Assembly: GCA_037013495.1 (NCBI GenBank)
Contig: CM072808.1
Coordinates: 46,238,068 to 46,302,067 of the forward strand
Source: Hippophae tibetana
Lineage: Eukaryota > Streptophyta > Magnoliopsida > Rosales > Elaeagnaceae
Reading direction: 5' to 3'
Length of the DNA: 64,000 bases
The notes beneath the pieces were generated by a model. The model was not told the DNA's origin. It did not search any database and worked only from the letters and a program-made list of their open reading frames with translations. This document shows positions 46,244 through 60,295 of this stretch, piece by piece. Within the stretch, counting starts at the first letter, position 1. Each line of letters begins with the position of its first letter. Position numbers and translations under genes: made by a program.

Positions 46244-48267
46244 TTATGTTTTTCGTTGTTTTAGACTTTTTTCTCTTCATATATATTTCTACTTGTTTGG
46301 TGTTACTAAGGTTTAATTGGATTAATCTTAATTTTTTTCTATCAAAATAATTATCTTAAGAACTAAAATTGATGGGAAATAATTAAAATATTTTAAAATA
46401 AAATGCATTAATTTTTTTTAAAAAATATTATTAATATATTGAAAATAAAATGACCTAAATCTCATATTATCCTTTAATTCTCTCTGTACAGTGAGGTGGG
46501 CCTTGCGAACTTTTCATGTTCTTAATTAGCAACTAAAGAAATTATCTATCTTAATTTGTCTAGGGTTTTAATGCGAAACATTTTATATATATATGATAAT
46601 ATCTGATGAGCAATGTAACCAAGATTTGATTTTTAAAAAACTCGATGAGTTTGGACATGTGATTTTTATTTTCTCGACTTGAGAAATGTATTCACATTTT
46701 TTACAATTAATACTTATAAATCCTTCGATTTTAAAATCATGCATGTTCACTGCTATAAATTAATGTCTAATAATGTATTATATAGCTAAAAGATATGGAC
46801 AAGTGACTGGCCAGGTACTTAAATGGATACAATACATGCAACTATTATTGGTGTCATGCATGCATACTGTCTCATCTTCAAATTAAAATCAGATCATTTC
46901 TCGTTGAGTTAGTGCACCCATGCATGCCAAGACAACTAGAGTTTAAAAGTAAGTTTATTCAGAACTGCTACTCTTTTGAATTAAAAATACTTTCAAATGA
47001 ATTAAATTATTTTTATAAATATTTTATACCTTCTATGAAAATTGTTTTATATTTTGAAGAGATCGAAAGTAACTAATACTTACTTTTAATTAATAGAAAT
47101 AATTTTAAATTCATATACACATCCCAAAATAATTATCAAAGTATCACTCAAAATCGTTTTTCATATAACATTCTCATCTAAAACACTTAAATGATTATCT
47201 TAAAAATATTTTTAATCAAATCACTCTATTTTATGCTTATCACGAAGCTAACTCTTAAGAGAAGCATATTCAAACCGAAACTAAGACTTATAATGCTCAT
47301 TTGTTAAGGTTTTAATGTCGGAATTTGTTCCCGATATAATGTTTGAAAATAAAGTGGTTTAATTGTCAAATAAAAATAATAATAATTTCAATAGAAATAA
47401 TTAAGAGTGTTTAAAATTGGATCAATTCAATCCAATTCAAATAATTCTATCTCTACCTATTATGTTTAAAAAGTTTAATATAATATTACATAATACGAAT
47501 AGAATGTGAAGATTTATTTGTAATTAAAGGAGATCACAGTTACATCTCAACTTTTGTTAAATAAATTTTTACATTTAAGAGTTATGAAATTATGATAAAA
47601 TATATACATAAAATAAAATTACATCAATTTAAATTTTAAATTTTAAGTTTTTACGTTTAATATCTAAAAAAAATTAATAATTAAAACATACTTATATACA
47701 TATATATATTTTAATTATTTTTTATTATATACATATTTGTTTAATTATTTTTTATTATATACATATATCTGAATATAAATTCTAAATAGAAGACGTACCG
47801 TATAGAATATGAAAATTTTGGGCGTATTTAAGTCTTCAAATCGATTTTTACAATTTGATTTATGCCGAAATCTTAATACATAATTAAAACAGATTTTCAT
47901 GTCTGTACAAAATCTGATTCAACCTTAAAGAATTACTATTTCTCTGATTCCTCACAACCTGAATCACGGAATAATAACCAAACAAACGTACCCTTCGGTA
48001 CTACCTTATAATATATCCTAATAATTAATGATTTGGCATTTTCTTTTCTTTTTCCAATTAATAACTGCTTTTTTTCTGAAGGTTAAGCGACTTAGGTGTG
48101 TGAGCTGTGATTTACATATATTTAAAGAAATTTTTATTTTACAAAATGATACTTATTATAATTTAAATAAAATAGAATAACTGTTACTGTTAAACCACAA
48201 GCAGTATTACAAAAAATGTTTAATAATAATAACACAAACATTTGATTATTACAAATAATGTGGAGAA

Positions 48268-48290
48268 AATATATATATATATATATATAT
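48268..48290. repeat. (TA)n microsatellite
   Basis: Uninterrupted AT/TA run; another lies at 48769-48788. Confidence 0.9.
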
Positions 48291-49888
48291 GCTTTTAATT
48301 TCGATGATATTAGATAGATAGCAGTCAAATCTCATAATGTATTTGAAAAGCATAACAAATTTATAAAGGCGTTTTTTTAAAAGAAAAATTATATTTATTA
48401 TAAATTTATTATGAATAGTAAAAATAACATGAATTTATATTGTTTATAATTAGAATGAGAAGGATAATATAATAACAAATTTACAGGTTTTGACCTTTCG
48501 CTTAATTAAAATTCAAACATATTATCTAAATTAATTAAAATTAATTAATTTGAAATTTTGTTATGAAATTAATGATGGAAGGGTATACTTAGTTAGTACC
48601 ATGCATCATTGTGAAATGAAAATGAATGTACTTTTTGTTATTCTTTTTCCCATGCAAGCTGCTAGCATCAATAATATAATTTCAGGACGGGCCGGATTGT
48701 ACTCTGTACCAAGAATGAATAAATTTGATAAATACAGGTACATACATATTTCTAAATAATTTTTGTCTATATATATATATATATATATGTATGTGTCACT
48801 TAATTGAATTATCTAACACCATATTATATAAAATTTATTCATCTTTATACGAAAATATGTGATAGTACTATTTGTATAAATCAATTCATTCATCAAATTT
48901 GTGATACTTGGTACTATTTTCTGATTTTCAATATTTGCTGGATCAAATTAAGAATAGATACCGACGTAGTAGTTTCTATAAATTAATATTAATGTGGTCC
49001 TGATAAAACGAGAACCACTGATTAAATTAAATAGAATGAGACATAATAATAATAATAATATTAATGTAAACGTCCAGTACGTACGCGATATCTAAAAATA
49101 AGCTTAGCTTGGCCTCATTAGAACCAAGTCATTTTCAATAAATGTTCTAATTAATTAATTAATTAAAGGCTCATAATTAAAATTAATGTGGCCGGTGGTC
49201 TCTCCTGCAAATTAATAACACTACAATATTTATTAATTTCCCTCATACGGCACTGTCCTCTACTCCTGTATGTCTTCTCCATTTATTTTACATACAACTG
49301 TTTCCATGCAAGTTTAGTATAAATTAAGCTTAACAATACTATTTTTATTATTTTTCAAATAATTATTCTCAATTAGTTTCCAAAGAAGAAGAGATAAAGA
49401 AAAGGCTTATATATATAGCTACTAACCAAATTAATATTTTTTTCAATTCACCATTATATATAGTTTCGGTGTTACAGTTGGACATGTCACCTTCAATAGA
49501 AGAAGCTTCCCCATGTTCTGTGAATGAGATTGATTGTGGATTTAAAAAGATTTTTTATTTATTTATTTATTATAGAAAACAGAGTGCATGGCTCACAATT
49601 CTAACCGAAATAGAGTTGGCGTTTGGATTCTTTTAAAAGGATTAAATAATTTTTTGATAATATCGTATTTCAAATATTAATATTAAAAATAATGATTTTC
49701 TTTATTTTATTTTATTTTTATAAATTTAAATGATTAAAATATAATAATACAATAAATTACTGTCATTCATAATTCCGTACAATTCTTTTTTCTTTTTAAA
49801 TATTGTTTGAGAGATGGATATGATGTTGATGTGGCACGTGAAGCCATGTTACTCTTGCCCCCAATATCACCGAAGACAAATAGAGTCA

Positions 49889-49892
<4 letters not shown>

Positions 49893-49927
<35 letters not shown>
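49893..49927. repeat. (TA)n microsatellite
   Basis: TA run of about 35 bp. Confidence 0.9.
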
Positions 49928-49929
<2 letters not shown>

Positions 49930-51304
49930 TATAATAACAGAAACGGGTACTAATTAACTTTCTATTTATATATCCAATTTAGAATCAATTTAATATCAGC
50001 TGCTTAGTCACATAATTGTCATTTTCTCCAGAGAAGTTGATTTAAAATTGAACTGATTCTACTTTCTTAGTTTCTTTTTATAGACATGAAGTAAAATACG
50101 TGTCGATATATATGCTAAATCCCGTTATGCTTGCGACTCTAATCCAAATCCCAACATTTTTAATTCTAACCTTTGTATTATAGGTATCACACTAATGAAA
50201 CTAATCCAATGAATATATAATAAAATTTAAGCTAATTTTATAGTTTAACCTCTTAGATTATAGATAATGTTATTTAATTTATTATTATAAAAAAATTAAT
50301 TAATTAAAAATAAATTATATATTTTCTCATATTAATTGTAACTTATTATTTTTAAAGACTTATGTTTAAATCATATTTAATTTTTTAATAAAAAATAAAT
50401 TTTTTAATAAAAAAATCATTATAATATAAGAAACAAAACAAAACAAATAAGTTAATCTAAAAAATTTATAGGAAGATTTTCTCTATTTACTATTAAATTA
50501 GATTTAATTTAATTATTAGAGTTATTTGTTAAATAAATTTATCTAAATCATTCTTAATATTTAAATGGTTGTTCTTTGTAGTGATATCTATGATATATCT
50601 CATTTAATATTCTTAATGAATTTACAAGTAAAAATTATCTTATTTTATTTAAATATCATTTAATTTTAATCTCATCTAATCTATTTAAATTTATCATAAA
50701 TATATTATTATCATCATAATTCATTAAAAAAATAAGTAAAATTAAATTAAATTAAATTGATTCATAAAATTTATGAATTATATCTCAATCATATCTAACA
50801 CCTCTAGTTATACATATATATAATAGGTAATGTATCTTCAAATTAGTAACATAAGTTACATAATTTAAAACTGCAGGGTCACAATCATAAACTTAGAATG
50901 TTAGTCATTTTGGTTACGTATATATCTTTACGTTAGTCAAATTAATATAAAAAATCATGTAACAGAGCAGGACAATTATAGAAGAGCATATATATTGCTC
51001 AAATAAGCTGGTTCTTGTTTTATGAATGTTAGATCGTCCTTCTCATTGTTATATTAATGAATACGTACTGTCGTCCTTTTATTTTCTTTCCTTCACAGCC
51101 ACAAAGTCTTAATTCTGACAACCATAGCGTACAAGACTTCACAGACCAAATCTCTGTCTAGTAGGTCCAATCCAATAGCCATATATATATTCACTTTCTG
51201 GCTTTTCTGCTTCTATATTATCCATTTTATGAGCATCTCCATCTCCTCCTCATAAACTTAATAAATATCTTTTACCATTATTCCTATATTTTATCTAGTT
51301 TGTC

Positions 51305-51307
<3 letters not shown>

Positions 51308-51346
<39 letters not shown>
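51308..51346. repeat. (TA)n microsatellite
   Basis: TA run of about 38 bp, the longest in the window. Confidence 0.92.
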
Positions 51347-51348
<2 letters not shown>

Positions 51349-53097
51349 AGTATCTTTTACATTTTAAAAACTAAATAGTATTCAAAATGGATCAACAATT
51401 TATGTCAGTTACATGTGGACAATATCCGAACAAAACTGAATCTAAAACCACTTAAACGGTTCAATTTAATTCATCATACGGTTCTATTCGGTTTGATTCG
51501 GGCCACTCTCAAACTAACCCATTGCCATCCTTACTACATGCTGCAGCATTAACCCACGAAGAATATGACATGAATCATCCACACAAGATTGATTATTGAT
51601 GCTTCTAAATTAGATTAACAAATATTTATCCTTATTTTTAAAAAAATAAAATTGTATGTTATAAATACCCACAACGGATCAAAAAAATTTAGTTATTAAT
51701 TACTACTTTCAAAATCAAATTCTAAATATAACAAATAATACAATTGGATTTTTGAATATTGTTGAATAAAATTTAGAATACACAAATCTAAATTTACTAA
51801 TATTAGATCCAAATAATTAAACAAACTACTTGTATTATATCCATTATAACACATTTCAAAGGTAACTCACAAATTAAAAAGAAATACAAACACTCAAAGA
51901 GAAAGCTCTTAACTCACACTCAAACTACGAATACAAAGACTTATTTGTTTTTGATGAAATGATTAAACCAAATGCAAGGTAGACTATTTATAGTCCTTAT
52001 CATGCAATATACACCACACAAATATAAAACTAAGAAATAATCTTAGTCACACAAATCTTTTCTACAATCTTCAACAACTTCATTTATTTTTCTACATCTT
52101 TCAACCATTTCATTTATTTCTCTACTTCTTCAACTACTTCATTTATTTCTCTACATCTTTAATTATTATATTGGTTTTGATTTTCAACAAATATTTTTAC
52201 ACAGAAATAAAATAACATACAAGAACATAACAAAAAATATAAATTTTTTGGATTAATAAGATAAATATGTGATTATTTGATTATCTTTACTTCTATATTA
52301 CTATTAAATTTATCATGTTATGATCAATTTAGTTTTCAAATTCTAAATTTATTATATAATTTAAAGATTTTTTTTGACATTCTTAATTTTAGTTTTTTAG
52401 AATTTTTTTACTTTTTCTTGCTTTGTAATTGACTGGGTTATTAATAAACATAAATCATGAACAACTTAGAATTATAACTACTAGATTTAATTTATTTGTT
52501 TCATTATAATCCAAAAAAATAATGATTAAATTAGATGAAATTGATATCTTTAATGATTTCTAACTTAAACATTTAATTTTAATTGTAATAAAATTATAAC
52601 TTGTTATTTTAATTATAAAAATTAACAAATTTATATTAAATGCACAATCTAACAATAAACAAAATTAAATATCGAACTAATTGTACACCTAATTAACCAA
52701 TTATCTTACTTTGACATTTACACGTGAAATTAAACGTACATTAAGAAATTGATAATTGAAACTTTATTCAAATCATAATATAATTTGTATTAAATCATAA
52801 TTTAGGACTTAATGTTACCCATAATCAAAATGAATTGCTTAGTTAAACATAATATTTAATACATACACAAAGATAACTAAACATTTCATAACTACTAAGA
52901 GAAATAAGATGTACAAATCTTATTATTTTATGAGAAAGTGAAGCTAATTCAATTAGATACATCAATCTTTAAACTTGTTCTTGGAGTTTTCTTCAAAATA
53001 TTCTTCCAAATGCTCTAATTTTTGTCTCTATTTTTTCTAAATTTCTCTTATCATCTTCAAAATGATATTTTTTAGATATTTATATGAGTTTTTTTGC

Positions 53098-53325
53098 TTT
53101 TATGATCAGATTAAGTCTGAACCGTCAGATGGAGTCCAATGGATGCACCACAACATGGAACGTGTCACCAAATGGGATCATCGTGTGAACTATACAACAA
53201 CGCAACATTGGCGTGAAATGGTTCCAGGAGACATGATGTGTTGTTTGGCAGGCTGGGTTGAGGAATGGACCAAACGACATGTTATTTGGCACGTGGTTGG
53301 TGGGATAACACATAGCTAAGGGTAT
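53098..53325. other. GC-richer island in the gene-poor region
   Basis: About 225 bp has a much more balanced base composition and several CG steps, unlike both flanks. It is open in one plus frame for about 70 codons (contains EPSDGVQWMHHN and GWVEEWTKRHVIWHV), but I recognise no protein family. The words AACCGTCAGATGGAGTCCAA recall dispersed non-coding plant repeats. Function unknown. Confidence 0.5.
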
Positions 53326-53951
53326 ATCTACATTTTGTTTTAAGTACTAGGGATGGGTGTAGGTTGGTTGAGTGGGTTTTTAAAGCTATTTTATAAGCTA
53401 AATTTATTTTAGCAATTTTGAATAACCAAAAACTTAACTAACCTATGAGTCTGAACTCTTCAAAAATTAGCCTTCAAACCAACCTATAAGGTTGATTTAT
53501 GGGAGATTGGTTTGGCGATTTTGGACTTATAATTATAATATAATATAAAAGCTTCATTTGATTGAAACAAAAAAAATACCATAAAATTAAACTTGAAAGT
53601 TGTTATTATTATATATTCTATTTACTTAATCTATTATCACTAAGAATAGATAAGATGATTCCATTAGGTATTATGTAAATATATAATTATGATTGTTTTT
53701 AAAATTAAATATTAAAAAAATTCATAGAATAATTATAAAAAAATTATAGTATGTTAATAGTTTACCTAGTATCAAATATAGCTGTAAATTCAAATGAAAC
53801 CTTATATTGTCAATTTATAACATGTAATCTATATAATAATGTAAGAAAATTATTAATTTGAGGATTTTCGATCAAATTTTAGACTAATATGAGAGTAACT
53901 TGAGTGAGATGTGAAATGTGAGTGATTCTAAATATTTACGTGAAAGTCTTT

Positions 53952-54265
53952 ACTCGAACCCGGGACTAGGCTCTGATACCAAATTAAAGAGCATTAATTA
54001 ACCATCCCTACCAAAAGCTATAGCTGTCAATAAGAGGCGTCAATAACCCTTTATTTAGTTCATCACACTTAACCCAAAATTCAAGTTTTACCAGAACACA
54101 TGGATATGACCCACTATGCACCACACAAACCAAGGGGTGGCCCGTAGGCAAACAGATGACGCATCATCCCCTCCCTCGTAAGAAAAGTTCGTCTTCGAAT
54201 TTCCTTTTTTCGAAACTCGAACTTGAGACTAGCCTCTAATATCAAATTAAATAGCATGCTAATTA
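53952..54265 (-). repeat. direct repeats resembling the 3' end of initiator tRNA-Met
   Basis: Unit 1 (53952-54000) contains GGCTCTGATACCA at 53969-53981, the last 13 bases of plant initiator tRNA-Met including CCA, preceded by TCGAACCCGGGAC, like a T-arm. On the minus strand this is a primer-binding-site word. A diverged second unit lies at 54215-54265, 263 bp away. It may derive from a small retroelement (TRIM or SINE). Confidence 0.5.
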
Positions 54266-54990
54266 AGTTTAGATATTATAATTTTAAATAAATTTAAAAT
54301 TACAATTATAACATATAAAATTATAATTAAAATATATTTTAAAAATTAATATATATTAATATTATAGGTTCAATTTAATTTATTTTTATAATTTATGAAT
54401 CTTCACCCGAATCGAAAATGTCGATTTTGGTATTTTTTTTTTTTACCTATATAGATCAAGTAACCTCGATATATATATTATTAGGCTTGAGTTGATTGGT
54501 TGGTTTTTTGAAAAAAAATATACAATTCATATTATGTATACCCACATGTCAAATAAAGTTTTTACAAAAATTCTAAGAACTCATTGTCTCATGAAATATG
54601 AAATAAATAATTTATAATATATGAAAATAATAAAATTAAAATAAATATGTATAATTTAATAAATAAAAATATGTATAAATAATCACTTATCAATTATCAT
54701 TGTTAATTCCAAAATTGAAACCGATTGGATTCTTTTATCAAACACTACGAGGGAACAATGTTGATTGTAGAACTTTTACAAAACATGCCTCAAAAGATAC
54801 ATGGATAACTTGAGTACGACATAATCAAACCCGTTAAATCCAAGCCCTATATGACAATAATTAGATCTTTCATAGAAGGCAAAATTGAAAAGGAATCACC
54901 AATGAAAAATTCAAAGTTATGGTGTTGAGCTTCATTGAAGACTTCCATGAAACAGTTTATTAGCAAAGCAAAGAGATTCCAAATAACTAA

Positions 54991-55046
54991 GAGCATAATA
55001 TAAAGTCATTTAGAGCATAATATAAAGTCATTTAGAGCATAATTAA
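54991..55046. repeat. 22-bp tandem repeat, 2.5 copies
   Basis: GAGCATAATATAAAGTCATT plus TA repeats from 54991, 55013 and 55035. Confidence 0.9.
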
Positions 55047-57060
55047 ACGCAACAACCAGTCCAACATAGAAGTACTTAGTCAATTGCTTAAAGAATAAAA
55101 GTACTTGCAAATAATTTTTCATTTTGCTTATGGACTATGGACAATGTTGCTATGTTGTTGATTATTGAACTTTTATGTTTCGGCTCAGATCCAATCCAAT
55201 TTACTTTAGAACTATGGGCTTTATTTCGGCCTTTGGGCTTGAGTCATTTTACTTGTCTAATTACCAATTTATTATTTATTTATTTATTTATTTTGAAATA
55301 AAACTTCTGAACAATCACTACATAAATTAATTATTTTTTCTCATATTTCACATTTGTATTTAACTTAGCAAACTGAAATAATCTCATGTAAAATAATGTT
55401 TTATACAAAGATTTAAATAATTGGGTTGCACACCAAATCATCCAGCTTAGTAAGTCACCAATCAATATCCACACATGATATTCAAAACATACTATTAGCA
55501 TCCATCAAATTGGAGTTACTGTAGTGAAAATATAAATATAGAAGGAAATTAATTATTGTTTAAATATGTTTATATTATAAATTCCAAATTCTTTGCCATT
55601 GGTTAGCTCACTCACTACATAAAGTATCAATCAATACATGTTAGAACACTTTTATTTGCAATAAGTTAAGGTTGTATAGGCATTCCCTCAAATTTTGACT
55701 CATAATTATATACAATTACTTATTTATTTCAATATTTTGCACTAACCCAATAGACCAATGCTAACAGAATTTTTTTATTAAATTACCAAAACTTAGATAA
55801 AGATCAAACAGGGATAAAAAATGCTCGAAAAAATTACTCTTAAATTTATTGTTAGGATGGGATGATTTGATACTTTTTTATTTAGATATTATTGGTGTAC
55901 TTTTATTTTAAATGATTTTTTAAAAAGAAATGAAGATTTTTAATGCTTATTTGTTACTTTATATCAATGTATTCTAATTTAAGTTAACTATTGATATTTT
56001 TTTATTTACTTAATCTATGGAAATAAAATATGTTAATGTATGTCTAATAAATAAAATAAAAACTAATGTTAAAAATTTAATATAAGTTTATTGATATAAA
56101 TATACTCATAAATTTACACAATATTATTTTTTTGTGTATCAATTATTCACAGCTCTCCGAACAAACCTACATAAAATCTAATCTTTGATAGTTAAGAAAA
56201 TACAAAATAAGTAAAATTTTATATATTTTATTCCAAGCAATAAATATAACTTTTATGCCTTTAAGTATCTACCTACGGGTGCAAAAAATCTAATTCGTTA
56301 ATTTTTTGACGGTTTTGATCCGATGATCGAATAGAATAAAAAAAATTCAATCTGTTAAGTTCAGATTGGATGATAAATTTCACTATATATCAGCCGATTT
56401 CATCTGATTTGATCGACAATATTTAAATATATATTTATATTTTATATATTAATCATATTCTTATTAGTCATATTTTAAAGTTTTTTTTAGTTTAAATAAG
56501 TTTATATTATGTGAAAATTTAAATTTTTATTCAAAAATATCAAAAATAGAGTTTATTGGTCGGATTGATCAAATTCAACCAATCTAATCCAAATATATTA
56601 CGGATCAAATTACATCGGATTTTAAAGGTGATCAAATCAGTTACATATTATGATATTTTAATCCGATCAAATGATCGGATCAAATCAGATAAATATAAAA
56701 TCAACGATTTCAATCCAAGTCAGACCACCTTGTATCTAGATATCATCCTTTAAAGTGTCTTAGTTGCTAGATATTAATTTATGCCATCACCTGGATATTC
56801 ATATATATGTTTCCTATATATAATATTTTTGGCTTGAGTATTATTTCGTGGCTGCAATATTTATTATGATTTTTTCTTCAATTAAAAAAAGTTAAATTAT
56901 ATTGCTTATGAATTTTCTATTATTTTTCACGTTAATAGCTTTATTATTATTTAAGTTAGGTCCGGAAGGATTTTTTGGGTTTGAAGTTTTAAAGTGCTCC
57001 AAATATTTTGTTTTTATTAATAAATATAAACAACAAGCAGTAAACTTTCAAAAAAAATTT

Positions 57061-57205
57061 TGTTATTTTATAATGCAAATTTTATTTAAAATATAAACAT
57101 ATATTACATATATATTATGTAAATATATATCTCAACAAACAAATATATACATGCATGTAATATATGAAATTGATGTAATATATATGAAGATAATTATAAA
57201 ATAAA
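57061..57205 (+). repeat. dispersed direct repeat, copy 1
   Basis: It shares TGTTATTTTATAATGCAAAT at the start, then ATATAAAC(A/G)TATATTACA, and TATGAAATTGATGTAAT and GAAGATAATTATAAAATAA at the end, with 57992-58157. Similarity is about 145-165 bp long with small insertions. Confidence 0.75.
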
Positions 57206-57991
57206 TATCTAGGGATTTAAAAAATATATATATTTCTCCAGCTATCAAGATCAATTTTATGCAATCATCATTAAATGCAATGTATCTCCCATTACCGTAT
57301 TTACGTCATAGGTAGAACTTTAAAGAGAATAAAATCTTGAATATAATATATTATATTCTTTTTTATTAATATCAATAGTTGATATTATTTTTATTGTTAA
57401 TATCTTTTTTATTTTTTATATAAATGAATAGTTAAAAGATGATTTCGTGGATATGTTATATGCATAATTATCTCAATAATAATATCAATTAAATATGATT
57501 ATTTAGTGATTAAGATTTATCCTACTTCCATTTCAAGTGAAGTTATGAATCATATAAAAATATTATTTGATCTAAAAAATAATAACATTTAAATATTTAA
57601 TATTTTAAATAAAATTACATTTAATATGGATTATTTTACCATTAGTAAAACAAAAAATGCCAATTATATATTACTTGTGTTCTAAATTTCACATGTATTA
57701 AAATACTTAATTGTAAGTTTAGTTTTTTTTTATACTACATAAAATGGAATTCTTTAAATTTATAAAAACAAAAATAACAATGAAATGTTTAATTAGTCAG
57801 AATTTAATGTGAAACTTAAGAGTCAGAGTATTTTTTTGTTAGTAAAATATACGAATCAAACATAAAAAATATTATTTTTATAGTTATAAATTTTAAGAAG
57901 TTATAAATATTATTTTTTCTCATTTTTTTCCCTTATAAAATTTATTGATTTGGTGCACATATATGAGCTGTAAAGAAACATATTCTCTTTT

Positions 57992-58157
57992 TGTTATTTT
58001 ATAATGCAAATTTTATTTTAAATATAAACGTATATTACAGATATGTTGGGTAAATAAATATATATATATCTTAATAAATAAATATATATGTATATATATT
58101 GTTATATAAATATGAAATTGATGTAATCGATCTATATGAAGATAATTATAAAATAAT
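57992..58157 (+). repeat. dispersed direct repeat, copy 2
   Basis: Second copy of the repeat at 57061, about 930 bp downstream in the same orientation, with an extra TA-rich stretch inside. Confidence 0.75.
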
Positions 58158-59828
58158 TATTTGTTAGTTTTTATTTTTAAATAAATATTATTTAAATCGA
58201 GATTATTAGGATTTAGTTATGTTTTAAATTTTGGTAAAATTTGTTGTAAGATAGGTGTTAAAAAAAAACAAGAGGATTTAAAGTTGGGTATCATATATTT
58301 CCTAAAGAGAAATAGTGCAGCTAGCATTAATGAGTTGCAGATATCAACATTTTGAAATTAAATTCTTGCAAAGAAAAGGGTATTAGTATCTGCAAATTAA
58401 CCAATTAAGAAATTACTTTTTATAGAATGGATTTAAATACACATCCAAATAAAAGAAATATATATTTTTTCATGGATTGAGATTCTTTCTTAATTTATTT
58501 TATTTTCTACTATTAAATTAACCTCCTGCAACTGCAACTCCAATATGTACAACCATATAATAGCAAAATGGTCCCATATGTGTTTATTAATATTTTCAAT
58601 GCTTTGTGATTAAGTATTTTTAATATAGGAAATAAGTCAAAATATAAGTAGAAATGGGAGGAGGGTGATATCATTGATGGATCCCTAGAGTTAGAAGTTA
58701 TGAGTTTATATACCCCTTCAACAATAATTATCACTTTTTTTGGTATTTTAAGAATAATTAAAAAAAAATCATATTTTTACTACCAATTTTAAAAGGACTC
58801 TTATAAATAATAAATGAGGTCCCAATTTTAAACGTTAATCTATAAAGTAACTTTAACTAATTAACCTCTCCAAAAAAGAAAAGAAAAGAAAAATTGTATC
58901 GTTTAAATATCCGTGCGTGATATTATTACATTTGTATTTGTTTGACACAGGAGCAATTTTTAAATATGGTAATTTATTTTCATCTATTAATATTATTTCA
59001 TTTGTCAACTCTAGTTGTAACCTTTTGTTCATGATTAAAAATATAACTTGGCATAGATCGAACATAGGAAACCATTAGTTAAGTTACTATGTGAGTTTAT
59101 AGGTTATATTATTTTCATGGCTTAGTTTTAGGGTTTGATGAATCATAGTTCTTATAAACTTTAGTTTATGACAAAGAGTTAAATTGTAATTAAATTTCTA
59201 AGTTTAAAAATTTATTATTAAGATTGTTTAGTTTGCTCATATTTTAAGAAATTATCTCCCAAAAACAAAATCTATCTCCTCTTTTATTATAAAATCCGTT
59301 AATTCATGAGTTTTTTTAATAACAATGGAGAACCACAAAAACTACAAAAATGATCACAACAACAATAACTAATAGTTATTGTTTCTTCATTCTTGCCAAG
59401 AATGCAAGGAGTGAGGACACGAGAACAAGTTGGTAATATTGCCAATAACTCATATATAAACAACTGTCTTTTATTTATGTTATTGATTAAATGATGAATT
59501 TTAATAAAAACGATTATTTTTCAATCGAGAAAATTAAGATTTTGTTTTGTGTTTGGATTATCTAATGAGTAAACTTATCTACTAATCCTAAACTCTTAGT
59601 CTAAACTATAAGATAATTATTAATTTTATTTAAGGTGTAAATAATTAAATATAAATAATTTATTTTCTTTTTAATTTTCACATGAGTAATCCAAGTTCAT
59701 TTTTGATCAAACTCTATCTTTAATCTAATGTGATGGTTTTTTTTTTTGTCTTTGTTCAATAATAAAAAAATGTAATAATTTTTTACATAATAATAATTAA
59801 TATTTAACATTTGTGTCATAGAAATAAA

Positions 59829-60025
59829 CTAAACCAACCAACTCATTATATAAGAAAATAAGTTAATAGAAACTATAATTTTAACCTTATATCATAAATA
59901 TTAATTCTTATAAAAATTAAGTAAACCAACCAACTCAGTATAAAAGAAAAGAAGTTCATAGAAATTATAATTTTAATCCTATATCATAAATATTAATTCT
60001 TAGTTGTAAATTTAAAAGTTTATGA
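59829..60025. repeat. ~102-bp tandem duplication
   Basis: TAAACCAACCAACTCA starts both units (59830 and 59932), and ATATCATAAATATTAATTCT ends both. Confidence 0.85.
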
Positions 60026-60029
60026 AAGT

Positions 60030-60295
60030 GTTAATTACAATATATAAAACATTAAAATATTTTTAATTATGTTATAAACATTGGAGTATATGTGATGAAA
60101 AATAAAAACTTACAAATATTTGTGATAATTTAGTGCGTGAAAAAGTATGAAACTAATTGTAAGGATTAACATATTAACAATTTAAGAGTCATTGATTATG
60201 TATAAAATGTTAAGAGTATTTGTGATTAAGTTATAAATGTTAGGAGTATATATGATAAAAGATAAAAACTCATGAATATTTGTGATAATTTTTTA
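60030..60295. repeat. diverged ~140-bp tandem duplication
   Basis: Two units share AAAT/AAAC-GTTA, GTTATAAA(C/T)(A/G)TT, GGAGTATATRTGAT and AATATTTGTGATAATTT in the same order. Confidence 0.6.

Larger units (their letters stand above)
45303..53060. other. gene-poor AT-rich DNA
   Basis: No gene recognised. It contains a (TC)n run near 45573-45589, the tandem duplication at 46134, a ~30-bp duplicated word at 47705-47765, and several long (TA)n runs. Confidence 0.55.

Noticed and set aside
53062..53319. 85-codon plus-strand ORF as a gene
   Set aside because: No known motif, no conserved context, and an equally open antisense frame; reported only as a GC-richer island.
53969..53981. Initiator tRNA-Met gene
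   Set aside because: Only the last ~25 bases look tRNA-like; no D-arm or anticodon arm is found in the expected position.
56300..56745. hAT-type MITE made of GATCCGAT-rich words
   Set aside because: Words occur in both orientations, but I could not define matching ends or a target duplication, so no element is called.
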